Assembly (NCBI RefSeq): GCF_002868735.1
Contig: NZ_CP025611.1
Location: 3,304,501-3,368,500 of the forward strand
DNA length: 64,000 bases
DNA from: Niveispirillum cyanobacteriorum
GTDB taxonomy: Bacteria; Pseudomonadota; Alphaproteobacteria; Azospirillales; Azospirillaceae
Direction of reading: 5' to 3'
Shown one piece after another: positions 51,323-59,800 of the stretch. The stretch's first letter is position 1. Each line of letters begins with the position of its first letter. A program made the translations under genes and the position numbers. Under the pieces are notes generated by a model. It searched no databases. It was not told the DNA's origin and was given only the letters and a program-made list of their open reading frames with translations.

Positions 51323-53236
51323 ATGGCCCCCATTCCACCCCCTGCCGCCCCCACCAGCGGCGATATTGTCCCGCCCATTGGCGAGCTTTTGCTGGCCAAG
51401 GGGTTGATGACGGTCGCGCAGGTGGAACGGGCGCTGGAACTGCAACGGCAATGGAAAGTGCCGTTCGGTGACGTCGTCATTTCCCAGGGCATGGTGAAGG
51501 CGCGCGAATTCTATCGCACGCTGGCCGACCGCTTCCGCCTGCCCTTCATCGACATGATGGCCGAACGGCCGGAGGACGGGCTGGCGGACAAAAGCCGGGT
51601 GGATGAATATAGCCGCCTGCTGCTGCTGCCCTGGAAGAAGGAAGGCGATGTCGTCACGGTCGCGACTGCCGATCCGGGGCCGAAGGCCATGCTGTTCGCA
51701 CGCCAGACCTATGGTCCCAAAACCCGGATGGTGGTGACGTCGAAATTCGACATCGTCTGGACGTTGCAGCGCCTGTTTGAGGATGAGTTCAACCATCTGG
51801 CCGTCCATGCCCTGGCCGACATGGACCCGACCAGTTCGGCCCGGACCGTGGTGACGCCGGGCCAGACCCTGTTCCTTTACGGGCTGCTGTCGGTCTTCCT
51901 GCTGGGGCTGGCCTTCGCACCCATCGGTACGCTGATCACGGCCAATATTATCATGGCCCTGTTTTATCTTGGTAATTTCTTCCTGAAGACTATCCTGGTC
52001 TGGTTCGGGTCGGATGCCAAACAGGTGGACCGCAAGGTGACGGACGCGGAGGTTGCGGCCCTGCATGATGATGACCTGCCGACCTTCACTGTCCTGGTGC
52101 CCATGTATAAGGAGCCGGAGGTGCTGCCCATCCTGGCGGCGGCGCTGCGCCGGTTGGACTATCCCATCGCCAAGCTGGATATCAAGCTGGTGCTGGAAGC
52201 CGGCGACCATGAGACGATCAATGCCGCCAAGGCCCTGGGCCTGGAGGGCATTTTCGAAATCATCCGCGTGCCGCCGACCAAGCCGCAGACCAAGCCCAAG
52301 GCCTGCAATTATGCCCTGCGCTTTGCCCGTGGCGAATATCTGGTGATCTTCGATGCGGAGGATCAGCCGGAGCCGGATCAGTTGAAGAAGGTCGTGGTGG
52401 CCTTCCGCAAGGCCCCGGAAAACACGGCCTGCATCCAGTGCCGCCTGAACTATTTCAATGCCAATGAAAACTGGCTGACGCGGATGTTCACGCTGGATTA
52501 CTCGCTCTGGTTTGACTTCATGCTGGGTGGGCTGGAACGGCTGAATATTCCGATCCCGTTGGGCGGCACCTCGAACCATTTCCGCATGGATGTGCTGACC
52601 AAGCTCCACGCCTGGGACCCGTTCAACGTGACGGAGGATGCCGATCTGGGCGTGCGCCTGACACAGAAGGGCTATCGCGTCGGTGTCGTGAACTCGACCA
52701 CGTTTGAAGAGGCCAATGTCTCCATCCCCAACTGGGTGCGGCAGCGGTCACGCTGGATCAAGGGCTATATGCAGACCTATCTGGTGCATATGCGCGACCC
52801 GATCCACCTGTACAAATCGGTGGGGGCCGGTGGCTTCTGGGGGTTCCAGTTCTTCATCGGCGGCACCATGCTGTCGGGCCTGCTGAACCCGATCTTCTGG
52901 GGTTTCTATCTTATCTGGCTGCTGATCGGTGGCACCTGGCTGGACCCGCTGTTCCCGACGGCCCTGCTGTATCTGTCGCTGTTCAACCTGCTGGCGGGCA
53001 ATGGCTTGTTCACCTACATCTCCATCATCGCGCCGGTGAAGCGCGGCTGGACCAATCTGGCGCCCTGGGGCCTGACGGTTATCGGTTACTGGGCGCTGAT
53101 GTCGGTGGCGGCCTATAAGGCACTGTGGCAGCTGGTGAAGAACCCGTTCTATTGGGAGAAAACGCAGCACGGCCTGTCACAGACCACCAAGCAGGAAGTG
53201 GCCAAGGCGCTGGCCAGCATGGGGCAGTCATCATGA
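51323..53236 (+). CDS. Processive GT2 synthase with N-terminal MshEN domain
   Basis: A 637-residue membrane glycosyltransferase. Residues 15-150 are an MshEN (T2SSE_N) domain with the repeated pattern IGELLLAKGLMTVAQVERAL and LPFIDM. Two membrane helices (about 183-200 and 205-227) precede the GT2 catalytic domain (250-480), which keeps the processive-enzyme motifs: FDAEDQPEPDQL (DxD), TEDADLG (TED, 437-439) and QRSRWIKG (Q/RxxRW, 474-478). Further helices follow to the C-terminus. The architecture resembles XagB-type proteins rather than BcsA: PilZ is missing and MshEN takes the place of the control domain. In MshE-type domains this binds c-di-GMP; here the usual first Arg is a Pro-Ile, so binding is uncertain. 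Confidence 0.85.
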   Translation: MAPIPPPAAPTSGDIVPPIGELLLAKGLMTVAQVERALELQRQWKVPFGDVVISQGMVKAREFYRTLADRFRLPFIDMMAERPEDGLADKSRVDEYSRLLLLPWKKEGDVVTVATADPGPKAMLFARQTYGPKTRMVVTSKFDIVWTLQRLFEDEFNHLAVHALADMDPTSSARTVVTPGQTLFLYGLLSVFLLGLAFAPIGTLITANIIMALFYLGNFFLKTILVWFGSDAKQVDRKVTDAEVAALHDDDLPTFTVLVPMYKEPEVLPILAAALRRLDYPIAKLDIKLVLEAGDHETINAAKALGLEGIFEIIRVPPTKPQTKPKACNYALRFARGEYLVIFDAEDQPEPDQLKKVVVAFRKAPENTACIQCRLNYFNANENWLTRMFTLDYSLWFDFMLGGLERLNIPIPLGGTSNHFRMDVLTKLHAWDPFNVTEDADLGVRLTQKGYRVGVVNSTTFEEANVSIPNWVRQRSRWIKGYMQTYLVHMRDPIHLYKSVGAGGFWGFQFFIGGTMLSGLLNPIFWGFYLIWLLIGGTWLDPLFPTALLYLSLFNLLAGNGLFTYISIIAPVKRGWTNLAPWGLTVIGYWALMSVAAYKALWQLVKNPFYWEKTQHGLSQTTKQEVAKALASMGQSS

Positions 53237-54798
53237 GCATGACCGCTATCGCTACCACTACCCGCAACTTTGTCCCAGCCCATCTTGATCAACGGGGAAG
53301 CCGGCCTGTGCCGCGCTGGCTGCTCCCGGTTTCGCTGGCCCTTCTGCTGCCGCTGATCGGGTTCGTGGCGTCCTGGCCGATGCAGGAAGGCTGGCTGGGT
53401 CCGGCCATGGCCGACCGCTGGACCCGCGCCCTGCTGGCAACCTCCGATGTCGGGGCCTTCCGTGACTTGACGGGCACGGCCTATCCGGTCCTGCCATTGA
53501 CCTTTGACATGGGCGTCGCCCTGATCCCCGGCCTTGATGGCGTGCCGGCACCGCTGGTGGTCAATGTCCTGATACTGTCCATCGCGGCGGCCCTGTGGGT
53601 GCGTATGCTGGTGGCGGGCGGGCACAGGGTTGTGCCGTCGTTGGTGACGGCGGGGTTGCTGGCCTGCACGCCGTCGCTGGCGTTGAATGTGGCGGCGGGC
53701 GGGGCGGCACCGCTGGGCGTGCTAGCCTTTACCATCGCCGTCTCCTCCTCCTTGCGGCTGGCGCGGCGGGGAGAGGTCAATGCCATGATCGCGCTAGGCG
53801 TGTCGCTGGCCTGTCTGGCGCTGTCCGATGCGGCGGGCGCCTATATCGTGCTGGCCGCCGTTCCCTTCATCGCCCTGATGCTGCCAGCGCGCATGGTGGC
53901 GACATCGGCGTCGGGCAGTTTGCTGGTGGTCATGTTCCCGCTGATGTTCGCCTCCATGGCCCTGTTCTATGCGAACTGGGTTTTTGGCGGCTCCCCCCTG
54001 GCCTTCGCGGCGGGGGTGGATGCGGCCATCCATGGTTCGGCAGCGCATGTGGGGGACAGTTCCTGGCTGATGGGACCGGGCGGGACCATGGGCATGTCGG
54101 TCCTGGTGGGTCTTGCCCTGATCCTAGCCAACGCACCGTTGCTGCCGGTTGGCATGCTGTTGGGCGATAGCGGGGCGCGGCGCGTGCTGCTGCTGTTGAC
54201 CGGTATTCTGCTGACGGCCTTGGTGTTGACCTCTGCTACCTGGTTCCTGGGTGATCCGGGGCGGTTGCTGGCCTATCTGGCACCGGTATCGGTGCTGGCG
54301 GCAGCGGTAACGGGGCGCAACCGTCTGCGCGCCGGCGTGATGCCGCTGCTGGCGGCGGCAGGGCTGCTGGCCGGCTGGTGGGCGCAAGGGCAGGTGGGTG
54401 ATGCCGACACCGCCGGCTGGCGTCAGGCCGTGCTGGGTGCGGGGCAGGTGGAGGGGGATACGCGCGGCGAACTGGCGCTGGGCCGTTTCCTGCGCGACCT
54501 GGACGACGTCGCTATCGATGGCTTGACCGCAGGGGCAGTGGTGCCGGGCCGCGGCCGTGCGGCGGGGCTGGTTCTGCCCAGCAATGATCGGCTGAAGGCC
54601 GATCTGATCGTCCGCCAGCTGCGCACAACCTATGTCGCGTTGCGCGACCCCGTCAGTCCGGCTGGCACCCGTGACCGGATCGCACAGGCGTTGCCAGATT
54701 TATGGCATGATGCGGGAACAGGGGCGGTTTTGATATATGACCGGGGGGACTGGCGTGTCTGGCGTCTGCCAGCCGACAGCGGGAAAAGGGGTGAATGA
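53233..54798 (+). CDS. Polytopic membrane protein of the polysaccharide locus
   Basis: A 521-residue protein with about nine or ten hydrophobic segments (from LLPVSLALLLPLIGFVASW to VLAAAVTGRN) and a soluble C-terminal part (about 405-521). Ala, Gly and Leu dominate. Its ATG lies on the stop of the synthase gene (ATGA), so it is co-translated with it. It is placed like XagC or a polymerase/export partner in related loci. No defined family is recognised by eye; part of the sequence is like GT-C-type glycosyltransferases in topology. Confidence 0.6.
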   Translation: MSMTAIATTTRNFVPAHLDQRGSRPVPRWLLPVSLALLLPLIGFVASWPMQEGWLGPAMADRWTRALLATSDVGAFRDLTGTAYPVLPLTFDMGVALIPGLDGVPAPLVVNVLILSIAAALWVRMLVAGGHRVVPSLVTAGLLACTPSLALNVAAGGAAPLGVLAFTIAVSSSLRLARRGEVNAMIALGVSLACLALSDAAGAYIVLAAVPFIALMLPARMVATSASGSLLVVMFPLMFASMALFYANWVFGGSPLAFAAGVDAAIHGSAAHVGDSSWLMGPGGTMGMSVLVGLALILANAPLLPVGMLLGDSGARRVLLLLTGILLTALVLTSATWFLGDPGRLLAYLAPVSVLAAAVTGRNRLRAGVMPLLAAAGLLAGWWAQGQVGDADTAGWRQAVLGAGQVEGDTRGELALGRFLRDLDDVAIDGLTAGAVVPGRGRAAGLVLPSNDRLKADLIVRQLRTTYVALRDPVSPAGTRDRIAQALPDLWHDAGTGAVLIYDRGDWRVWRLPADSGKRGE

Positions 54799-54799
54799 C

Positions 54800-55753
54800 A
54801 TGATCCTGATTGTTGAGGATCTGGAAGAGGTCCGCGAATTGCTGTCGGCCCAGCTGACCGCCTGCGGCTATGGCCCCATCATCAAGGCGGGCAGTGCGGA
54901 GGAAGCGCTGGCGGCGCTGGATGTCGAACGCACCGATGGGGAGGAATGCCCTATTGATATCGTGCTGATGGACATCATGCTGCCCGTCATGGACGGGATC
55001 ACGGCCACCTGTCTGATCAAGGAAAATCCCCGCTTGGCCGATGTGCCTGTGATCATGGTTTCCTCGCTGGAGGATGAGGAGACCTTGAACCAGGCCTTCA
55101 TCGCCGGCGCCTTTGATTATGTCGTGAAGCCGGCGACGCTGGTGGCTCTGCGTGCCCGCGTGCAGTCGGCTCTGCGCTGGCGCACCGAAGCACGCCGCCG
55201 ACGGGCACGGGAAGGCGAACTGGCGGAACTGACCGCCGACCGCCGCCAAACGCCCGCCGCCGATCCGCGTGGAGTGACGGGCCTGGGCTGGCCAGGACCC
55301 GCTCAATGCGGACAGATGCTGGCGGAACGGGCCCAGCGCAGCCATCCCGGTGCCGTCCTTTACGCCGCCATCGATGATTTCGGTCGTCTGGAAGAGGTGG
55401 ATGGCGCCGATCCGGCGGCGGCCCTTACCCGCCGTGTCATGGAACTGGCGGCGGGCTTGCCGGGACGCATCGGCGATGTGCTGACCATGGCCGGTGACGG
55501 GCGGCTGGCCGTGCTGTTTGAGAATAATGACGCGGCTGCCGCACGGGATATCGCCGAACGGCTGGTCGATCTGGTGGCCCGTGCCCGCATTCCGCATCCC
55601 CGTTCCAACGCCGGCCCGCATGTCAGCCTGTCTGCCGGCTTCGCCACAGGGGTGGAGGCGGCCAGTCTGGCGCGCCGCGCCTTGGACCAGGCCCGCGCTC
55701 ATGGTGGGGCCCGCATCATCGACGGCGCCAGCCTGCCGCCGGAGGACAATTGA
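54800..55753 (+). CDS. Response regulator with degenerate GGDEF domain (paralogue 2)
   Basis: A 317-residue protein with a receiver (MILIVEDLEEVREL, acceptor Asp in IVLMDIMLPVMDGIT, Lys in FDYVVKPATL) and a C-terminal GGDEF-like fold where AGDGRLAVLF replaces GGDEF. A short linker rich in Arg follows the receiver. It looks like the partner of the regulator at 44265 by layout and sequence. Enzymatic cyclase activity is not expected. It is 4 bases from the barrel protein gene and belongs to the same transcription unit as the synthase genes. Confidence 0.85.
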   Translation: MILIVEDLEEVRELLSAQLTACGYGPIIKAGSAEEALAALDVERTDGEECPIDIVLMDIMLPVMDGITATCLIKENPRLADVPVIMVSSLEDEETLNQAFIAGAFDYVVKPATLVALRARVQSALRWRTEARRRRAREGELAELTADRRQTPAADPRGVTGLGWPGPAQCGQMLAERAQRSHPGAVLYAAIDDFGRLEEVDGADPAAALTRRVMELAAGLPGRIGDVLTMAGDGRLAVLFENNDAAAARDIAERLVDLVARARIPHPRSNAGPHVSLSAGFATGVEAASLARRALDQARAHGGARIIDGASLPPEDN

Positions 55754-55756
55754 CCC

Positions 55757-56554
55757 ATGTTTCTGCGCAAATGCCTGACCCTCTTGTCTCTGCCGCTGCT
55801 TGTGTCCGCTATGCCCGCCTTTGCCGGGGCCTGGCCGCAGGCGGCGGGAACCATGGAGGTCATCGCCGGTGCCACCTACTCGGAATCCGACAGCGGCTTT
55901 GACGGTCGCGTCGGCGGCACCGACCCGAAATTCCGTAAGCTGGAGGTGGCGCCGCTGATTTCCTGGGGGGTGGGTAGCGACACCACAATCAGCTTCCAGC
56001 CTTCCTGGCAGCGGCTGAAGGCCGACAATGCGGCCGGGGGCAGCGACAAGGGATCGGGTCTGGCCGACGCGGAATTCGCGGTTCGCCGCACCATATGGCA
56101 AGACGGTACCGACATCGTCGCGCTGCAGCCGCTGCTCCGCGTGCCGCTCGGCTATGACAAGGGGGATCAGCCGCCGCTGGGGTCGGGAAAGGTCGATGCG
56201 GAGATGCGTGCGCTCTATGGACACGGTTTCAACCGCGGCTTCATCGACGCCCAGTTCGCGTACCGCACCCGCGGCGGGCCGGCGGCGGATGAGCTGCGCC
56301 TAGACCTGACAGCGGGATACAGACCGGATAATGACTGGTTGCTGCTGGTGCAGAGTTTCAATGCCGTCAGTGTGGGCACGCCGGGCGCCGGCTATGGGGA
56401 TGTTCGCCGCTATAAGCTGCAATTGTCAGCGGTGCGCAAATTGACAGATGATGTCAGTCTGCAATTCGGCCTGTCAAAGGCCATTGGCGGTCGCAATGCC
56501 GGGGGGGAACGTATGGCATTGCTGGCCCTATGGTGGAATTTCGGCGGGCGGTAA
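55757..56554 (+). CDS. Outer-membrane beta-barrel-like protein
   Basis: A 265-residue exported protein. A signal peptide (LTLLSLPLLVSAMPAFAGA) is followed by alternating amphipathic beta strands with Gly/Asp turns and a terminal aromatic residue context (LALWWNFGGR), as in small outer-membrane barrels. No family was recognised. In its place after the regulator and synthase it may serve as outer-membrane export pore or adhesion partner of the polymer (compare XagA in Xanthomonas), but that is inferred from position only. Confidence 0.62.
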   Translation: MFLRKCLTLLSLPLLVSAMPAFAGAWPQAAGTMEVIAGATYSESDSGFDGRVGGTDPKFRKLEVAPLISWGVGSDTTISFQPSWQRLKADNAAGGSDKGSGLADAEFAVRRTIWQDGTDIVALQPLLRVPLGYDKGDQPPLGSGKVDAEMRALYGHGFNRGFIDAQFAYRTRGGPAADELRLDLTAGYRPDNDWLLLVQSFNAVSVGTPGAGYGDVRRYKLQLSAVRKLTDDVSLQFGLSKAIGGRNAGGERMALLALWWNFGGR

Positions 56555-56570
56555 CCGAAGGGGGAGGGGC

Positions 56571-57542
56571 ATGGTGATCCTCAGCCTGCGTAATCTGATG
56601 GGGGCGACAACGGGCACCATCGTGCTGCTGCTGGCGCTTGTTCATGGCATCCTGTCCGGGTGGGAAGCCGAGCGTGTCCTGAACCAGGAGGTCGGTACTT
56701 CCCTGGCGGCTGTCGCAGAGGGATTATCCTCCCGTCTGAATGGCGACATGCAGGCCCGTGCCGCCCTGACCCAGGTGCTGACCCAGGTCGAGGCGTTGGG
56801 CGACCCTGCCGTGGCCCAGCGCATCGTGGATCAGATGGGTGATCAGGACCCGGCCCTGGCCTGGGCCGGGATCACCGACAAGGATGGCAAGGTCGTGGCT
56901 GGCACGCGCGGCATCCTGGTTGGCCAATCCATCGCCCAGCGCCCCGTCTATGTGGAAGGGATCAAGGGCACGTTCATGGGTGACGTGCATGAGGCGGTGC
57001 TGCTGGCCAAGCTGCTGCCCAATGTCACGGGAGAGCCCCTGCGCTTCGTCGATGTGTCGGCCCCCATCAAGGGGCAGGATGGTTCCGTGCGCGGCGTCGT
57101 GGCCGTGCATTACAGCTGGGATTGGGCGCGCCGGCTGGTCACCGATCCCCTGTCGCCGATGCAGGGGCGCAGCGGCCTGGAGACCATTCTGGTCGCCGCC
57201 GATAACCGTGTTCTGCTGGGCCCGCGCGACCTCCTGGGCAGCATGCTGCCGCTTGAAAGCACCCGGCGGGCGCGGGAAGGCATGGTGGGCTGGCGGGTCG
57301 AACGCTGGCCCGACGGCAAGGATTACATAACGGGCTTCGCCGCCGATCAGCGTCAGCGCGTGGTCAAAGGGCTGGCCTGGACCGTACTGGTCCGGCAGCC
57401 GGTGGAGATTGCCTATGCTCCCGCCGACGGCATCCGGTATCTCATTTTCTGGTCGGGCTTGGGGCTGGCCCCGTTGTTCGGGGCACTCGGCTGGCTGGTG
57501 GCCAACCGTATCGCCCGCCCCCCACAGGGATCGGACCGGTAA
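56571..57542 (+). CDS. Membrane Cache sensor without output domain
   Basis: A 323-residue protein with an N-terminal membrane helix (about 10-30), a periplasmic Cache-type sensory domain (about 35-270, with ITDKDGKVVAGTRGILVGQ and RPVYVEGIKGTFMGDVHEA), and a second helix (about 290-312: YLIFWSGLGLAPLFGALGWL). The chain ends shortly after, with only ANRIARPPQGSDR on the inner side, so no GGDEF, EAL, kinase or HAMP output is present. It may signal through a partner, for example the regulators at 44265 or 54800. The ribosome-binding site is GGGGGAGGGGC before the ATG. Confidence 0.8.
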   Translation: MVILSLRNLMGATTGTIVLLLALVHGILSGWEAERVLNQEVGTSLAAVAEGLSSRLNGDMQARAALTQVLTQVEALGDPAVAQRIVDQMGDQDPALAWAGITDKDGKVVAGTRGILVGQSIAQRPVYVEGIKGTFMGDVHEAVLLAKLLPNVTGEPLRFVDVSAPIKGQDGSVRGVVAVHYSWDWARRLVTDPLSPMQGRSGLETILVAADNRVLLGPRDLLGSMLPLESTRRAREGMVGWRVERWPDGKDYITGFAADQRQRVVKGLAWTVLVRQPVEIAYAPADGIRYLIFWSGLGLAPLFGALGWLVANRIARPPQGSDR

Positions 57543-57700
57543 CCAGCGCTGCCCGGTCGCATTCCATATGAGATGGAATAAACCCGGTCGCCATCTGGCG
57601 CGGATGGGGCCAATTCCGGCCTGGCGCATCCGGCCCGGCCTTGCCCCCCTATCCGACCCCTGCCATCCTGCCCATGGGGATGACGCCAAAGGGGGAACCG

Positions 57701-58033
57701 ATGATCCTGTCAACGCTGGAGAACCCGGCCGGATACCGTGTCGTGAGGCATGTGGGGCTGGTGCAGGGCAGCACGGTACGGTCCAAGCATGTGGGCCGGG
57801 ACATCATGGCGGGGCTGAAGGAAATCGTGGGCGGCGAACTGCGCGGCTATACCGAGCTTCTGAACGAGGCGCGGGAGGAGGCAACCTCCCGCATGCGTGC
57901 AGCGGCGGAAGAATTGGGTGCCAATGCCATCATCTCCATCCGCTATGGCACCGCCAATATCGGCAGCGGGGCGGCGGAGGTGCTGGCCTATGGCACCGCC
58001 GTTGAGATCGTGGCGGAACAGGCCGCATCGTGA
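57701..58033 (+). CDS. UPF0145 (YbjQ) family protein
   Basis: A 110-residue protein of the YbjQ/UPF0145 family: MILSTLENPAGYRVVRHVG, VGRDIMAGLKEIVGGELRGY, and AAEELGANAIISIRYGT, followed by AEVLAYGTAVEIV. These form pentameric beta barrels; the function is unknown, with a metal-binding proposal. It precedes a membrane-anchored paralogue with an overlapping start (GTGA). The ATG at 57701 with AAGGGGGAACC upstream is the natural start. Confidence 0.9.
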   Translation: MILSTLENPAGYRVVRHVGLVQGSTVRSKHVGRDIMAGLKEIVGGELRGYTELLNEAREEATSRMRAAAEELGANAIISIRYGTANIGSGAAEVLAYGTAVEIVAEQAAS

Positions 58034-58731
58034 GCGGGCCGAAACCCGATCTGCCCCCCGGCTTTGAATGGCTGGAGATTCTGGAGGATCTGGGCAACGG
58101 GGATGATCTGGATATCAGCATCTGGCTTGGCGGCGTGTTGGCTGCCTTGCTGTTCAACGCCGCCGTCCTGCTGTTGGGGGCGTGGCTGGAGCGCCGCCAT
58201 GACCGGCGGTTGCTGGATATGGAGGCGGCGATGGCCAGCGTACGGGTCTTCACGGGCCGGCCACCGCTGGATGTCGTGGGTAAACCGCAACTGGTGCAGG
58301 CCGCCATTGTCATGGCACCGGCGCCGCTGGGCCGTCTGATGCTGCTGATCCGGCGGATCATCGGGGGACGTGTGGTCACGCGGCAGCGCGACATGCAGCG
58401 TACGCGGCGTTTGGCCCTGCTGCGCCTGCGTGAACAGGCGCACGGTCTTGGGGCGGGCGTGCTGGCGGGGGTGGACATCTGTCAGATCGGGCTGGGTCGG
58501 GGCCGCTTCGCCATGCTGGCCACCGGCACGGCCCTGGTTGGGGCAGCGCCGGGGCCGCTGCCTCAGGTGACGGAAGCGATCGGCGCGGAGCCGCCCCGGC
58601 AGCGGCGGGAGATCGTGATCGCGCTGGCCGCCTTGATCCTTGCCGCGGCGGCCACGGCGGAAATGGATTATCTGGTCGACACCTATTTCGGCAATTTCTG
58701 GAGGCGCTGGGTCTTCCATATCAAGGAATGA
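58030..58731 (+). CDS. Membrane-anchored YbjQ-like protein
   Basis: A 233-residue protein with one membrane helix near residue 35-55 (WLGGVLAALLFNAAVLLLGAW), a divergent YbjQ domain (about 80-180; the IIGGRVVTRQRDMQRTR and LGAGVLAGVDICQIG segments and TGTALVG align to YbjQ), and a C-terminal helix (VIALAALILAAAATAEMDYL). It starts at GTG 58030, overlapping the soluble YbjQ stop. The pair probably forms a membrane-attached assembly. Function unknown; domain match is divergent. Confidence 0.65.
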   Translation: MSGPKPDLPPGFEWLEILEDLGNGDDLDISIWLGGVLAALLFNAAVLLLGAWLERRHDRRLLDMEAAMASVRVFTGRPPLDVVGKPQLVQAAIVMAPAPLGRLMLLIRRIIGGRVVTRQRDMQRTRRLALLRLREQAHGLGAGVLAGVDICQIGLGRGRFAMLATGTALVGAAPGPLPQVTEAIGAEPPRQRREIVIALAALILAAAATAEMDYLVDTYFGNFWRRWVFHIKE

Positions 58732-58735
58732 CGGC

Positions 58736-59800
58736 TCAGACGGGCGCCGCCTGCTTCTTGGGTCGCTTGAACCAGAAGGTCCAGACGGCCAGCGTCCCCA
58801 GAACCGCCATGCCCAAACCCGACAGGGTCATCAACAGACGGTAGGCAAGACCGCCGACCTTGGCTGCGTGCAGGGGATAGACCTTCTGAAAGGCCTGCTG
58901 CCCCGCCGGCATGGACAGGGCGTCGCGCATGTCCACAACCCTTCCATCGGCAGGGTCGAACCAGATCAGGGTGCGGCCATTGGGCAGCCATTCATCAGGC
59001 TGTTTCAGGCGCAGGGAAATCAGATCGCCGGCTTTGCGCGGCAGGGCCAGGACCCGGAACTCAGCCTCCGGAAAGCGTGCCTGCGCCGCCGACAGCATGG
59101 CGTGCCAGTCGGGGTTATCGGCCAATGGGCCACCCGTCACCTTGGGTGCCGCCGTCGCGGCGCGCCATTCCTTGGCAGAGCCCAACGGGCTCAACACGAA
59201 ATCGGCCACGGGCCGCAGGGTCAGCATGGCGCCTGTCAGGCAGGACACGAACAGCAGCGGCGCCAGAACCACGCCGATATCCCGGTGATGGCGGATGATG
59301 GCGGGCCGCGACATGCGTGCGGGCCAGAGTTTGAACTGGAACGTGCGGCGCAGCTTCCACCACAGGATGAAGCCGGAGATCACGAAGAACAGTCCGACCA
59401 GAGACACGATGCCCAGGAACGTCTCCCCCACCTCCCCGGCCAGCAGATAATGGTGCAGGTCGAACAGCCACAGTTCCGGACGCTCCCAGATGCTGTCCCA
59501 GGACGCCACGACCGTTCCGGCCTGATCGGCATAGGCACCGGCACCCTTGGCGGTGCGCAGCCGGTGCAGGCCGAAACTGTCGCTGGCGAAGATGATGCTT
59601 TCCGGGCGGGCCGGATCGGCAAAGATCTTCCCCACGGCCGCGGCGACAGGGCCGGCATCACGCACCAGCGCGTCACCGGCACCCGGGGCCATGACCCAGG
59701 CATCCTTATGCACCAGCAAGGCCCCGGACAGGCCCATCAGGGCCAGGACCAGACCCAGGATGCCGCCGGCCCAGCGGTGGAGAAGATCGAGCGCCTTCAT
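58736..59800 (-). CDS. PepSY-associated transmembrane protein
   Basis: A 354-residue inner-membrane protein of the PepSY_TM family with four main helices: the first in LLHRWAGGILGLVLALMG, another in FLGIVSLVGLFFVISGFILW, a third at IGVVLAPLLFVSCLTG, and the last near the C-terminus. Conserved His residues lie in FDLHHYLLAG, IIRHHRDIG and KVYPLHAAKVGG, which could ligate haem. Such proteins, next to TonB receptors, are often involved in ferric-siderophore reduction. The start overlaps the stop of the receptor by one base (TGATG), so they are co-translated under the same Fur control. Confidence 0.9.
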   Translation of the reverse strand: MKALDLLHRWAGGILGLVLALMGLSGALLVHKDAWVMAPGAGDALVRDAGPVAAAVGKIFADPARPESIIFASDSFGLHRLRTAKGAGAYADQAGTVVASWDSIWERPELWLFDLHHYLLAGEVGETFLGIVSLVGLFFVISGFILWWKLRRTFQFKLWPARMSRPAIIRHHRDIGVVLAPLLFVSCLTGAMLTLRPVADFVLSPLGSAKEWRAATAAPKVTGGPLADNPDWHAMLSAAQARFPEAEFRVLALPRKAGDLISLRLKQPDEWLPNGRTLIWFDPADGRVVDMRDALSMPAGQQAFQKVYPLHAAKVGGLAYRLLMTLSGLGMAVLGTLAVWTFWFKRPKKQAAPV

